Shown: positions 1 to 9,210 of the stretch, one piece after another
How positions within the stretch are numbered: position 1 is the first letter of the stretch
How the letters are laid out: each line of letters opens with the position of its first letter
Notes under the pieces: model-generated
What the model was told of the DNA's origin: nothing
Databases searched by the model: none
What the model saw: only the letters and a program-made list of their open reading frames with translations
Made by a program: the position numbers and the translations under genes
From: Halovulum marinum
GTDB lineage: Bacteria; Pseudomonadota; Alphaproteobacteria; Rhodobacterales; Rhodobacteraceae
Direction of reading: 5' to 3'
DNA: 64,000 nucleotides
Assembly: GCF_009697225.1 (NCBI RefSeq)
Contig: NZ_WIND01000003.1
Coordinates: 124,001-188,000, forward strand

Positions 1-564
1 ACCCGCGCCTGCTATGACGAGGGCAAGCGCGCCGCCGAAAGCCTGTGCTTCGACCACCTGCGCGCCGGCGCGGCGGACGTGCGGGTGGCGCGGATCTTCA
101 ACACCTATGGCCCGCAGATGTGTCCGGACGACGGGCGGATCGTGTCCAACCTGATCTGCCAGGCGCTGCAGAACCGGCCGATGACGATCTATGGCGACGG
201 CAGCCAGACGCGCAGCTTCTGCTATGTCTCGGATATGGTCGAGGGGCTGATCCGGCTGATGGAACGTGCCGCGCCGCCGGAAACGCCGGTCAACCTGGGC
301 AATCCCGGCGAGTTCACGGTCATGGAGCTGGCAAACCTGATCCGCCGGCTGGTTCCGACGACGGCCAAGCCGGTGTTCCGGCCGCTGCCGCAGGATGATC
401 CGCGCAAGCGGCGGCCGGACATCTCCCTTGCCGGGCAGCTGCTGGAGTGGCGGCCGCAGGTGGCGCTCGAACACGGGCTGCGCCAGACCATCCCCTGGTT
501 CGAGAGCCAGCTGTTTCCGGCGGCGCCGGAGGGCGCGGCGCAGTCGCTGCCGGCAGCGGAATGA
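1..564 (+). CDS. NAD-dependent epimerase/dehydratase, UDP-glucuronate decarboxylase-like (5' end missing)
   Basis: C-terminal 187 residues of a short-chain (Rossmann) nucleotide-sugar enzyme whose start lies left of the window. The reading frame opens at base 1. YDEGKR at residues 5-10 carries the catalytic Tyr and Lys of the extended SDR family and is typical of UDP-glucuronic acid decarboxylases (UXS). It is followed by ARIFNTYGP and YGDGSQTRSF, the usual UDP-sugar-binding region. Such enzymes make UDP-xylose or related precursors for surface polysaccharide in the cytosol. The stop overlaps the ATG of the methyltransferase gene (ATGA), so the two are cotranscribed. The superfamily is certain; the exact sugar-nucleotide substrate is inferred. 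Confidence 0.85.
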   Translation, partial: TRACYDEGKRAAESLCFDHLRAGAADVRVARIFNTYGPQMCPDDGRIVSNLICQALQNRPMTIYGDGSQTRSFCYVSDMVEGLIRLMERAAPPETPVNLGNPGEFTVMELANLIRRLVPTTAKPVFRPLPQDDPRKRRPDISLAGQLLEWRPQVALEHGLRQTIPWFESQLFPAAPEGAAQSLPAAE

Positions 565-1322
565 ACCGGCCCGCGGATGACGGGCTCGCCCAGCGGATCG
601 CCGCGCTGGGCCCCTGGTTCCACAACCTGCGCATCGCCGGGATCGAGACCGCACCGGACCACCCCCTGGGGGATTACCCGGCATTCAAGTGGCGCGGCTT
701 CGCCCATGTTCTGCCCGACGACCTCGGGGGCGCCAGCGTGCTCGACATCGGCTGCAACGCCGGCTTCTACAGCCTGGAGATGGCCCGCCGCGGCGCCGGG
801 CAGGTGGTCGCCATCGACAGCGACCCGCGCTACCTGCAGCAGGCGCGGCTCGCGGCCGAGATGGCGGGCGAAGTCGGCCGGCGAATCCACTTCCAGCAAC
901 TGAACGTCTATCAGGTCGGCCAGCTGCGGCAGCGGTTCGATCTGGTGATCTTCATGGGCGTCTTCTACCACCTGCGACACCCGCTGCTGGCGCTGGACCT
1001 GCTGCACGAACATGTCGTCGCCGACCGGCTTCTGTTCCAGTCCATGCAGCGCGGCGCGAACGGTGCGGCTCCGGTGCGGTCCGACTATCCCTTCGGCGAA
1101 TGGAGCGTCTTCGAGCGCCCGGACTGGCCCAAGCTGCACTTCGTCGAGCACCGCTACGCGCAGGATCCGACCAACTGGTTCATCCCGAACGCCGCGGCCG
1201 TCGAAGCCATGCTGCGCAGCGCCGGGTTCGAAATCCTCGAGCGGCCGGAGCGCGAGGTCTACCTGTGCGCCCGGACCGTCCGTCCCGAAACGGTCGCCGC
1301 GCCGCCCAGGATCGCGGGCTAG
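561..1322 (+). CDS. SAM-dependent methyltransferase (TIGR04290-type)
   Basis: A 253-residue class I methyltransferase. The SAM-binding glycine motif LDIGCNAGFYSLEMARRGA is near residues 60-78, and an acidic residue (AIDSD) ends the second strand. The central FMGVFYHLRHPLLALD stretch resembles CmoB-like/DUF1698 proteins and the TIGR04290 glycan-cluster methyltransferases. The ATG at 561 overlaps the stop of the epimerase gene, so translation is probably coupled. A longer upstream reading of the same frame runs antisense-free into the epimerase gene and is not needed. Its position behind a nucleotide-sugar enzyme suggests methylation of a saccharide or glycan intermediate. The substrate is unknown. 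Confidence 0.82.
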   Translation: MNRPADDGLAQRIAALGPWFHNLRIAGIETAPDHPLGDYPAFKWRGFAHVLPDDLGGASVLDIGCNAGFYSLEMARRGAGQVVAIDSDPRYLQQARLAAEMAGEVGRRIHFQQLNVYQVGQLRQRFDLVIFMGVFYHLRHPLLALDLLHEHVVADRLLFQSMQRGANGAAPVRSDYPFGEWSVFERPDWPKLHFVEHRYAQDPTNWFIPNAAAVEAMLRSAGFEILERPEREVYLCARTVRPETVAAPPRIAG

Positions 1323-1355
1323 ATGACCGGGCGCCGGCGGGTCAGGCCGGCCGGC

Positions 1356-1523
1356 TCACTTGATCGGCGAACTTGCCCGCAGACGAAGCAGCCGCTGCAG
1401 CTCCAACGCCAGATCCGTCAGTCGCTCGGGAACGGTTTCGTTCTGGATTGCGCGCAGCTGCCGATCAAGTGCCGCGTCCAACTCGTCCGTCTGCCGCGGC
1501 TCGATTGTCTGTTTCTCTATCAT
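1356..1523 (-). CDS. nepR: NepR-family anti-sigma factor
   Basis: A 55-residue protein whose core, LDRQLRAIQNETVPERLTDL, matches the NepR pattern (LxxxLRxxYxxxxxEPVPxRxxxLLxxL). NepR binds the sigma factor EcfG in the cytosol and is displaced by phosphorylated PhyR during stress. The ATG at 1523 is chosen because GGCGGAAG sits just upstream; a GTG at 1565 would add 14 residues. No phyR or ecfG lies beside it, so this may be an orphan or second copy. The nearby genes with EcfG-like promoters support a stress role. The family call rests on a short motif and is moderately sure. Confidence 0.6.
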   Translation of the reverse strand: MIEKQTIEPRQTDELDAALDRQLRAIQNETVPERLTDLALELQRLLRLRASSPIK

Positions 1524-1757
1524 CTTCCGCCCTCGCCCGATCTTTCGACCGAGGTCTCCTATCACCGCTGCCTCCGCTTCGCACGGACAGAGTCGATCTG
1601 CCGGAGGAATCCGCCGATTTTAGGGCGGCGATCCGCGCAGGACCAGCCGGCCGCCGAGACCGGGCCCAGAGCGCCCCGGGGGAACGGGCCGCCCCCCGGG
1701 ACCTGCAATGCCGTCGGCGCAAGGGCAGCCGCGGTTTGGCAGCCCGCGCCCGCTACG

Positions 1758-2261
1758 TCATGCCGCCGCAGCGTTCAGCTGATCCTTCGCCAGATCGTTG
1801 AGCTTGTCGTCGGCGGCCTTTTCTTCGGAAAGCGTCTTTTTCAGAACGTCCGCACTGTTACTCTCGCCCAGCTGCTTGGCCCAGCAGATCAGCGACCCGT
1901 AGCGCGAGATCTCGTAGTGCTCGACCGCCTGTGCGGCGGCGGCCAGCGCCGCGTCCGTCACCTCGGAGGTGCCGACGTCGCCGGAAAGCTCTTCCGCTTC
2001 CTCGATGATGCCGTCGATGGCCGGGCAGTCGACGCCCTTCGCCTCGGTGCCGATCAGGTCGAATACCTTCTCCAGCCGCGCGACATGCTCGTGGGTTTCC
2101 TCGAGGTGGGACCGGAACGCCTCGCGCAGGGGTTCCGCGCTGACCTTGTCGATCATCTTCGGCAGCGCCTTCTCGATCTGCTTCTCCGCGTAGTAGATGT
2201 CGCGCAGCGTGTGGACGAAAAGCGCGTTGAGATCGGTGATCTCACCATTTTGCAGTGCCAT
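1758..2261 (-). CDS. Ferritin-like DUF892 (YciE/YciF) family protein
   Basis: A 167-residue, mostly helical, acidic protein. The N-terminal helix TLRDIYYAEKQIEKALPKM and the later EETHEHVARLEKVF and EHYEISRYGSL segments supply the Glu/His residues of a ferritin-like di-iron four-helix bundle, as in YciE/YciF. Members are stress-induced cytosolic proteins, often under general-stress sigma factors. AAGGAG precedes the ATG at 2261. A candidate EcfG promoter (GGAAC at 2333-2329, GTTT at 2311-2308) lies 47 bases upstream. It is divergent from the topoisomerase gene. The family is clear; the in vivo role is inferred. Confidence 0.9.
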   Translation of the reverse strand: MALQNGEITDLNALFVHTLRDIYYAEKQIEKALPKMIDKVSAEPLREAFRSHLEETHEHVARLEKVFDLIGTEAKGVDCPAIDGIIEEAEELSGDVGTSEVTDAALAAAAQAVEHYEISRYGSLICWAKQLGESNSADVLKKTLSEEKAADDKLNDLAKDQLNAAAA

Positions 2262-2307
2262 GTCCAGTCTCCTTGAAAGCGTTGATGTGCGATGCGCACA
2301 ACCCCGC

Positions 2308-2333
2308 AAACAACGCAGCCTGTCAGAGGTTCC
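2308..2333 (-). promoter_or_regulatory. Candidate EcfG (general stress sigma factor) promoter
   Basis: On the minus strand GGAAC (2333-2329) is followed after 17 bases by GTTT (2311-2308). The known EcfG/SigT consensus is GGAAC-N16/17-CGTT, so the only departure is T instead of C ahead of GTT. It points at the DUF892 gene, whose family is commonly stress-induced. Inferred from sequence only. Confidence 0.5.
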
Positions 2334-2545
2334 AGCCGCTCCCGGGAATATTCCGGCGGCCGCGACCGCACCCCGTCCCGGACCGGGGAACCGCGCTGAC
2401 AGGCCGGCGCGGGAACTTCGCCAGACGCTGGCGGCTCCAGGTTTCGATGCCGGCATTGCGCCGGCGCCCGCCGCCAGTGCTTTGCCGATGGCGGGCACGG
2501 GGCATCGGCAAAACGAGCAGGGACATCGACCGCGGTGAGATCGGA

Positions 2546-3625
2546 ATGGCCAGCGACGCAGCCGAAGCGCGGCAAGAGCGTGGAGCGCGGGCGCGACGGC
2601 GCCCGATACCGGGGGCGCGGCTGATGGCCCGTAGGGTTCCCGAGCTGGTCTATTATCCGGACGATCGCCCCGGTATCGCGCGGCGCCGCCGTGGCAAGGG
2701 CTTCAGTTATTATTCTCCGACCGGCGTTCTGATCCGGGACCCGCAGGAACGGGCAAGGATCGCCTCGATCGCCGTTCCGCCGGCATATGAATCGGTCTGG
2801 ATCACGCCGAAGCCGCTCGGGCATCTGCAGGCCACCGGGCGCGACGCCCGCGGGCGCAAGCAGTACCGCTACCACGAGGCGTGGCAGGCGATGCGCGCAC
2901 AGCGCAAGTACGACGGACTTGCAAGCTTCGGTCGCAACCTGCCCCGGCTGCGCGCCCGCATCACGGCCGGGCTGCAGGCCGACGGCGGATCGCGCGAGCT
3001 GGCGCTGGCGGCGGTGCTGGCCCTGTTGGACCGGGCGGCGATCCGTATCGGCAGCGCCGCCTATGCGCGCGAGAACAGGAGCTTCGGTGCGACCACGCTG
3101 CTGGGCAAGCACGCGCGCTTCGACGGCAACGGTGTGGAACTGGATTTTCCCGGCAAGGGCGGGCAGCCTGTCGTCTGCCGCCTGCACGGCTCGCGCCTGC
3201 AGGCGGCGCTGCACAAGGTCCAGGATCTGCCTGGCGCCGGACTGATCTCGTGGCAGGCAGAGGACGGCGCCTGCCATGCGGTCCGGTCCGAGGAAGTGAA
3301 TGCAGCCCTTGAGGAGATCTGCGGCGACGGCGTCACCGCCAAGACCTTCCGCACGTGGAACGGCACCTACGCCGCTTTCCTCGCGGCGATGGCGGCGGGG
3401 GAAATCGGCATCGCCGAGCTTGCCGAAGCCGCGTCCGAGCGCCTGGGAAACACGCCCACCGTCGCGCGGAACAGCTATATCCATCCCGCCGTGATCGCGC
3501 TCGCCGACATGTCCGCGGGCGATCGCGTGACGCGCCTCGACCGGTTGAGACCGGTGGAACTGAGCGGGCTGCGCGCGCACGAGGGACGGCTGATCGCCTT
3601 TCTCGAACGCGGCGGCGGCCGTTGA
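2546..3625 (+). CDS. DNA topoisomerase IB (poxvirus-type)
   Basis: A 359-residue bacterial type IB topoisomerase, which relaxes supercoils by a transient 3'-phosphotyrosyl bond. The N-terminal GFSYYSPTG and AYESVWITP segments match the bacterial TopIB clamp. The catalytic domain shows RENRSFGATTLLGKHA (first Arg and Lys), KTFRTWNGT (second Arg) and ARNSYIHP, which carries the active-site Tyr. The ATG at 2546 is used because GGTGAG lies about 7 bases ahead; an internal ATG at 2624 has only a weak G-tract. It ends one base before the convergent hybrid-kinase gene. No EcfG-like promoter was found in front of it. Confidence 0.92.
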   Translation: MASDAAEARQERGARARRRPIPGARLMARRVPELVYYPDDRPGIARRRRGKGFSYYSPTGVLIRDPQERARIASIAVPPAYESVWITPKPLGHLQATGRDARGRKQYRYHEAWQAMRAQRKYDGLASFGRNLPRLRARITAGLQADGGSRELALAAVLALLDRAAIRIGSAAYARENRSFGATTLLGKHARFDGNGVELDFPGKGGQPVVCRLHGSRLQAALHKVQDLPGAGLISWQAEDGACHAVRSEEVNAALEEICGDGVTAKTFRTWNGTYAAFLAAMAAGEIGIAELAEAASERLGNTPTVARNSYIHPAVIALADMSAGDRVTRLDRLRPVELSGLRAHEGRLIAFLERGGGR

Positions 3626-6600
3626 TCAGCCGCCGATCGGGAAATTCAGTTTCAGCACGACGCCCTCTGGCGGAAAGTCGATGTCGATATCGCCGTCCAT
3701 CTGGAACTTCGTCTGCCCTTCCATCAGGATGAATCCGAAGCCCTTGTCGACCGGCGCGCGCACCTCGGGCCCGCCGGTTTCGGTCCACGCAAGATGCACC
3801 TGGCCGTCCTCGACCGACCAGACGATGTCGACGCGGCCCTTTTCGTTCGACAGCGCCCCGTACTTCGCGGCGTTCGTCGTCATCTCGTGGACCACCATGC
3901 CAAGCGACAATGCCTGCTGCGGCGCCAGCGTGACATCGGGGCCGCGTGCGTGGACCCGCTGCGCGCCGTAGATCTCGGCCTGTGTTCGGATCAGGGCGTC
4001 GATCGACACCTGCGTCCAGTCCGACCGGGCAAGAAGCGAATAGGCCAGATCCATGCCGTGCAGGCGTTTGATCAACGTGTCCGAGAATTCCTCGGGGCTG
4101 CTGGTCATCCGGCGGGTGTTGTTGACGATGCTGATGACCACGGAAAGCATGTTCTTGACCCGGTGGTTCAGCTCCGAGATCAGGACCTGCTGCTGCTCTT
4201 CCGCCCACGCAAGACTGGAGATGTCGACGATGGTGACGACGACGCCGCCGACGCCTTCGTCGCGGGTCCGGTAGGGCATCAGCCGTACCAGACAGTGCCG
4301 GCCGTCGCCGTCGGGTGACAGGCGGTGCTCCTGCCGCTGGCCGGAGGTGAACACCTGCCGGACCTGCTCTTCCAGATCCGGAAACTGCAGCGCGCCGGAA
4401 AGGTCCGTCAGCGGCCTGCCGATATCCGCCTCGCGCATGTTGAAGAACCGGGCCGCGGCCGGGGTGAAATTGCGGATCACCAGATCCCGGTCGAGGAACA
4501 CCACCGCGATCTCGGTCGCCGCGTAAAGGTTCGTGAGATCCGTGTTCGCGCGGTCCAGTTCGTCCACGCTGGTGGCCAGCTCGGCGTTGATCGTCGTCAG
4601 CTCCTCGTTGAGCGACTGCATCTCCTCCTTCGAGGCCTCGAGTTCCTCATTGCTCGATTGCGCCTCCTCGTTCACCGAAACCAGTTCCTCGTTCGAGGCC
4701 TTCAGTTCCTCGATCGCGGTCTCGTACTCCTCGATCGTCGATTGCAGCCGGTCGCGAAGACCGTGCAGTTCTTCCGTCTCGGCTGCGCTGGCGTCCCGGG
4801 AGGCGGCGTCGGGATCGCGCGCCGGGTCCGGCTCCGGCGGCCGTCCCTGCCCCAGCGGCGTGAACAGCACCAGATACAGCGCCTCGCTGCCGCCGTGGCC
4901 GGACAGCGGCTCGACGGTCAGATCGACCAGGCCGGCGGCGTCGCCTTCGCGCTCGAACATCGGCACCTGCCGCCTTGCCGGCAGCCCGGTCTCCAACGCC
5001 TGGCGCAGCCCGGCCCTCAGGTCCGCGCGAAGTTCGCGCCGCGCCAGGTCGAACAGTTTCCGGTGCGGCGCGCCGCGGGGCATGGTCAGATAGCGCCCGG
5101 TGTTCGACGAGAAGAAGACGATTTCCTCGTCCTGGGCGACCACGACATGGGCCGGGGAATGCCGCTCCAGCACCTGCGCCTCGATCCGCTGGCGCAGCCG
5201 CAGCCCGGCGCGGTCGAGCCGTTCCCGGCCCGCGGGCTGCACGCCGGAGCGGTCCTCGGCGCGGTTGATCGCGATCGGCAGCCGCCTGAGCCGGCCGCCG
5301 TGATCCCGACTCTGGAAGATGCGGTGCTTCTTGTCGACGGGGGCGAACAGATCGTCGTGCCGGCTGACCCCTTCGGAGGTGCCCAGGAACAGGAAACCGC
5401 CGGGCCTGAGCGCATAGTGGAAGGTCGGGATCACCTGGTTCTGCAGCGTGCCGCCAAGATAGATCAGCAGGTTCCGGCACGAGACCAGATCGATGCGCGA
5501 GAACGGCGGGTCGGATATCACGCTGTGCGGCGCGAACACGCACAGGTCGCGGATCTCCTTGCGGACCACATAGCTGCCGCCCTCGCGGCGGAAGAAACGC
5601 TCCAGCCTCTCGGGCGCGACGTTTCTCAGCAACGCCTCGGGGTAACGTCCGGCGCGCGCCACCGCGAGCACTTCCTCGTCGATGTCGGTGGCGAAGATCT
5701 GCACGTTCGGCGCCGGGTCCGGCCCGTCCATCCGTTCGCGCAGCAGGATGGCCAGCGAATACACCTCTTCTCCGGTGGCGCAGCCCGGCACCCAGACGCG
5801 GATCGTGTCGCCGGCGCCGCGGCTCTCGAAAAGCCGGGGCAGCACGCTGGTGTCGAGCGCCTGGAACGCCTCGCAGTCGCGGAAGAAATCGGTGACGCTG
5901 ATCAGCATGTCGCGGAACAGCGCCAGCACCTCGGCGGGTTCCTCGCGAAGTTTCTGGACATAGGCGTCGAGCGTACCGGCCTGCACCACCTTCATCCGCC
6001 GGGCGACGCGCCGCATGAAGGTCCGCCGCTTGTAGCCGGAAAAGTCGTGGCCCGATTGGCTGTGCAGCAGCCGCGAGATCGTTGCCTGGGCAAGCTCCTC
6101 GATCTCATCCGCCTGCCGGTCGCCGGCGCCGTCGGCAAGCGCGACCAGCGGATCGGCGCCGCGCTGGATCTGCAGCAGCCGCTCGGCCATGTGCTCGACC
6201 GGCTCGGCAAAGTCGATGAACCCGCTTGCCAGGGCGCTTTCCGGCATCTGCGGGTTGCGCGGCCCGGATCCGTCGCGCACCTGCGCCATGGTGATGCCAC
6301 CGCGCGCCTTGATCGCCTTCACCCCGAGCGTGCCGTCCGAGTCGCCGCCCGACAACACGATCCCCACGGCATGTTCGCGCTGATCCTCGGCCAGCGAGGC
6401 GAAGAACACGTCGATCGGCTTGCGTTCACGTTGCATCGGATCGTCATCGCTCAGGCACAGCCGCCCGCCGCTGATCGTCAGCACCTTGCCTTCCGGCATC
6501 ACGTAGACATGGTCCGCCCGCACCTGCGCACCGTCTTCGGCCGCACGGACCGGGATGGGCGCGAGCCGGCCGATGATCTCGTGCAACTGGCTTCTGCGGT

Positions 6601-6733
6601 CCGGGCTCAGGTGCGTGACGATGACGAACGCCATCCCGCTGTCGCCGGGCAGCGCGTGGAAAAAGCCTTCCAGTGCCGGGATGCCTCCAGCCGATGCGCC
6701 AATGCCAACGACGAGGCGATTCTGCGATGTCAT
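3626..6733 (-). CDS. CheB-CheR-PAS-HWE hybrid histidine kinase
   Basis: A 1035-residue cytosolic fusion. Residues about 1-190 are a CheB methylesterase domain with its Ser (GASAGG), His (THLSPD) and Asp (SGGDSDGTLG). Residues about 215-470 are CheR methyltransferase (VPGCATGEEVYSLAILL, SCRNLLIYL). A Glu-rich coiled coil (IEELKASNEELVSVNEE) leads to a PAS domain (AVVFLDRDLVIRNFTPAAARF). The C-terminus is an HWE/HisKA_2 kinase with phospho-acceptor His in ELNHRVKNML, HEMTTNAAKYGALS and a WTE motif. No receiver domain is present, so the partner is separate. The divergent receiver gene at 6999 is the obvious candidate. HWE kinases commonly feed the PhyR general stress pathway. Confidence 0.93.
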   Translation of the reverse strand: MTSQNRLVVGIGASAGGIPALEGFFHALPGDSGMAFVIVTHLSPDRRSQLHEIIGRLAPIPVRAAEDGAQVRADHVYVMPEGKVLTISGGRLCLSDDDPMQRERKPIDVFFASLAEDQREHAVGIVLSGGDSDGTLGVKAIKARGGITMAQVRDGSGPRNPQMPESALASGFIDFAEPVEHMAERLLQIQRGADPLVALADGAGDRQADEIEELAQATISRLLHSQSGHDFSGYKRRTFMRRVARRMKVVQAGTLDAYVQKLREEPAEVLALFRDMLISVTDFFRDCEAFQALDTSVLPRLFESRGAGDTIRVWVPGCATGEEVYSLAILLRERMDGPDPAPNVQIFATDIDEEVLAVARAGRYPEALLRNVAPERLERFFRREGGSYVVRKEIRDLCVFAPHSVISDPPFSRIDLVSCRNLLIYLGGTLQNQVIPTFHYALRPGGFLFLGTSEGVSRHDDLFAPVDKKHRIFQSRDHGGRLRRLPIAINRAEDRSGVQPAGRERLDRAGLRLRQRIEAQVLERHSPAHVVVAQDEEIVFFSSNTGRYLTMPRGAPHRKLFDLARRELRADLRAGLRQALETGLPARRQVPMFEREGDAAGLVDLTVEPLSGHGGSEALYLVLFTPLGQGRPPEPDPARDPDAASRDASAAETEELHGLRDRLQSTIEEYETAIEELKASNEELVSVNEEAQSSNEELEASKEEMQSLNEELTTINAELATSVDELDRANTDLTNLYAATEIAVVFLDRDLVIRNFTPAAARFFNMREADIGRPLTDLSGALQFPDLEEQVRQVFTSGQRQEHRLSPDGDGRHCLVRLMPYRTRDEGVGGVVVTIVDISSLAWAEEQQQVLISELNHRVKNMLSVVISIVNNTRRMTSSPEEFSDTLIKRLHGMDLAYSLLARSDWTQVSIDALIRTQAEIYGAQRVHARGPDVTLAPQQALSLGMVVHEMTTNAAKYGALSNEKGRVDIVWSVEDGQVHLAWTETGGPEVRAPVDKGFGFILMEGQTKFQMDGDIDIDFPPEGVVLKLNFPIGG

Positions 6734-6965
6734 TCGCGGAGCATACGCGCGTCAACATGGCTCAACAATTGGTTGTTTCGGGACCCGAGGCGATGCCTGC
6801 GTGCGGCGCGTTCGCGGCAGGTGCCGGCTGCCTGCGCGGCGGTGCCGGCCGTCGTTCGGCGGCAGTGCTGGGGCCCGACAGTGCCGCCGGAAATCCCGGC
6901 GCCCCGGCGGTCGGCGAAGATCGGCCGTAGTTGGTCCCGCGCACAAGCCTTCACTTTCGCCTGCG

Positions 6966-6990
6966 GGAACTTCCGCGGACGCAGCACGTT
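6966..6990 (+). promoter_or_regulatory. EcfG-type promoter before the receiver gene
   Basis: GGAAC (6966-6970), 16 bases, then CGTT (6987-6990): an exact match to the alphaproteobacterial general-stress consensus. Transcription should begin near 6997-7000, at or next to the ATG at 6999, so the mRNA may be leaderless. Confidence 0.72.
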
Positions 6991-6998
6991 ACATGCAC

Positions 6999-7574
6999 AT
7001 GCATTGCAGACCCGTGAACAAGCTCACCGATATTCGGGGGCACCGCCTTCTGATCGCCGAGGATGACTTCATCCTCGCCAGTGATCTTGCGGAGTTCTTC
7101 TCGGAAGCCGGCGCCAGGATCGTGGGACCGTTCCCGACGCTCGAACGGGCGCTGGCCCACGCCGCATATGCGGACGCGGCCGTGCTGGACGTGAATCTTC
7201 GCGGGCGGAAGGTCTTCCCGCTGGCGGACCTGTTCACGCGGATCGACGTTCCGTTCGTGTTCTACACCGGCTACGGTTGCGAGAACCTTCCGGACCGGTT
7301 CCAGATCGCCGAAAAGCTGTCCAAGCCGCTTCCGGCGTCGCTCTACGTCGCGGCCGATGGCGGCGAAGTCTACCAGCACCTGCCGAACTTGCGCCTGGCG
7401 GCGCGCCTGCTGCGTCACGGCGTCGAGGCCGCCGACCGACTGGTCGAACGGACGCTCGAGGCCGCGATCGCGCGGCACGCGGAACGGCCGCGGCGGGTCT
7501 CGGCCCCGGTCTGGCTGATCGGCCTGATGATGCAGATCGCGCACGAAGAAGACGGTTCGCGAGCGCGCTGCTAG
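6999..7574 (+). CDS. Single-domain response regulator (receiver protein)
   Basis: A 191-residue protein with a receiver domain at about residues 10-125. Acidic pocket residues are in LLIAEDDFILASDL, the likely phospho-acceptor Asp in AVLDVNLRG, the Thr/Tyr switch in FVFYTGYG, and the conserved Lys near EKLSKPL. About 65 residues without a DNA-binding motif follow. The start is uncertain: ATG 6993 lies between the promoter -10 and the likely transcript start, ATG 6999 would be leaderless, and GTG 7014 has no clear ribosome site. ATG 6999 is chosen. It is divergent from the hybrid kinase and under its own EcfG-type promoter, which suggests stress-coupled feedback. Confidence 0.85.
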   Translation: MHCRPVNKLTDIRGHRLLIAEDDFILASDLAEFFSEAGARIVGPFPTLERALAHAAYADAAVLDVNLRGRKVFPLADLFTRIDVPFVFYTGYGCENLPDRFQIAEKLSKPLPASLYVAADGGEVYQHLPNLRLAARLLRHGVEAADRLVERTLEAAIARHAERPRRVSAPVWLIGLMMQIAHEEDGSRARC

Positions 7575-7844
7575 CGGTCTGCCGCATCTCCGGTCATTTT
7601 CCTGTCAGACTGACCACACTGTCGATCGCCGGTTGCGGCGACCACTGTCCGGCGCGTGTTTCCCGCACCTGGGAACCCGACGGGATCAGGCTGGCAGCGG
7701 CTCCGAACGTGCCGCGCCCGCATCACCGCCAGCAAGGAATGTGCCAAACCCGGTCGCCACAGCGCGGCAATCCGCGCGGGGCCGACCCACCGGCCAGAAT
7801 CGCGGATCGATCGGCAGCGTCTTCGCACCCGCGGCGCGTCGACA

Positions 7845-8114
7845 TCAGCTGCCGTTGCGGTCGATCAGCTTGTTGAACCGGCTTGTACCGCCCGACTCGG
7901 TCTTGTCCTGGTACAGGAACGCCAGCTTGCGCTGGTCGAAGATGCGGAAGAATTCCTCCCATTCGATCGGCTCAAGCCGTTCTTCCGGTTCGCCGAAATC
8001 GATCCGCAGGATGCCACCGGGGTCGGTGCCTTCGACGCGGGCGGGCTTGCCGCCGCGTTCTTCGGCCCAGGAGCGGATCGTGTCGTGATCGGTCGTGCTC
8101 TGCGATGTGGTCAT
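7845..8114 (-). CDS. Conserved 89-residue protein, general-stress regulon candidate
   Basis: A small acidic protein. The segments IRSWAEERGGKPARVEGTD, LRIDFGEP and EEFFRIFDQRKLAFLYQDKT match a conserved short family of unknown function that is sometimes mislabelled as a glucan branching enzyme. Its pattern (SWAEERGG...GILRIDF...WEEFF..F....LAFLYQ) recurs in alphaproteobacteria. No signal peptide or membrane segment is present. AAAGGAGAACGGCG precedes the ATG. A perfect EcfG consensus lies 60-85 bases upstream, so it is probably induced by general stress. The biochemical role is unknown. Confidence 0.82.
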   Translation of the reverse strand: MTTSQSTTDHDTIRSWAEERGGKPARVEGTDPGGILRIDFGEPEERLEPIEWEEFFRIFDQRKLAFLYQDKTESGGTSRFNKLIDRNGS

Positions 8115-8172
8115 CGCCGTTCTCCTTTGACAACCTGTAAGGGCGCACCCGAGGGCCCGCGTTCAGGACCTC

Positions 8173-8198
8173 AACGGCAGGACCGCTGCGCTGGTTCC
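8173..8198 (-). promoter_or_regulatory. EcfG-type promoter before the 89-residue protein gene
   Basis: Read on the minus strand, GGAAC (8198-8194) is followed by 17 bases and CGTT (8176-8173), matching the GGAAC-N16/17-CGTT consensus. The gene start is 59 bases downstream. Confidence 0.7.
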
Positions 8199-8223
8199 GG
8201 GGCGCAGGCGCCCCCCTCCGACG

Positions 8224-9206
<983 letters not shown>

Positions 9207-9210
<4 letters not shown>

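Noticed and set aside
4325-7066. 913-codon plus-strand frame antisense to the hybrid kinase
   Set aside because: A shadow frame: the minus strand has complete, motif-rich domains, and the antisense product has no known motif. The same applies to the other long antisense frames in this GC-rich window.
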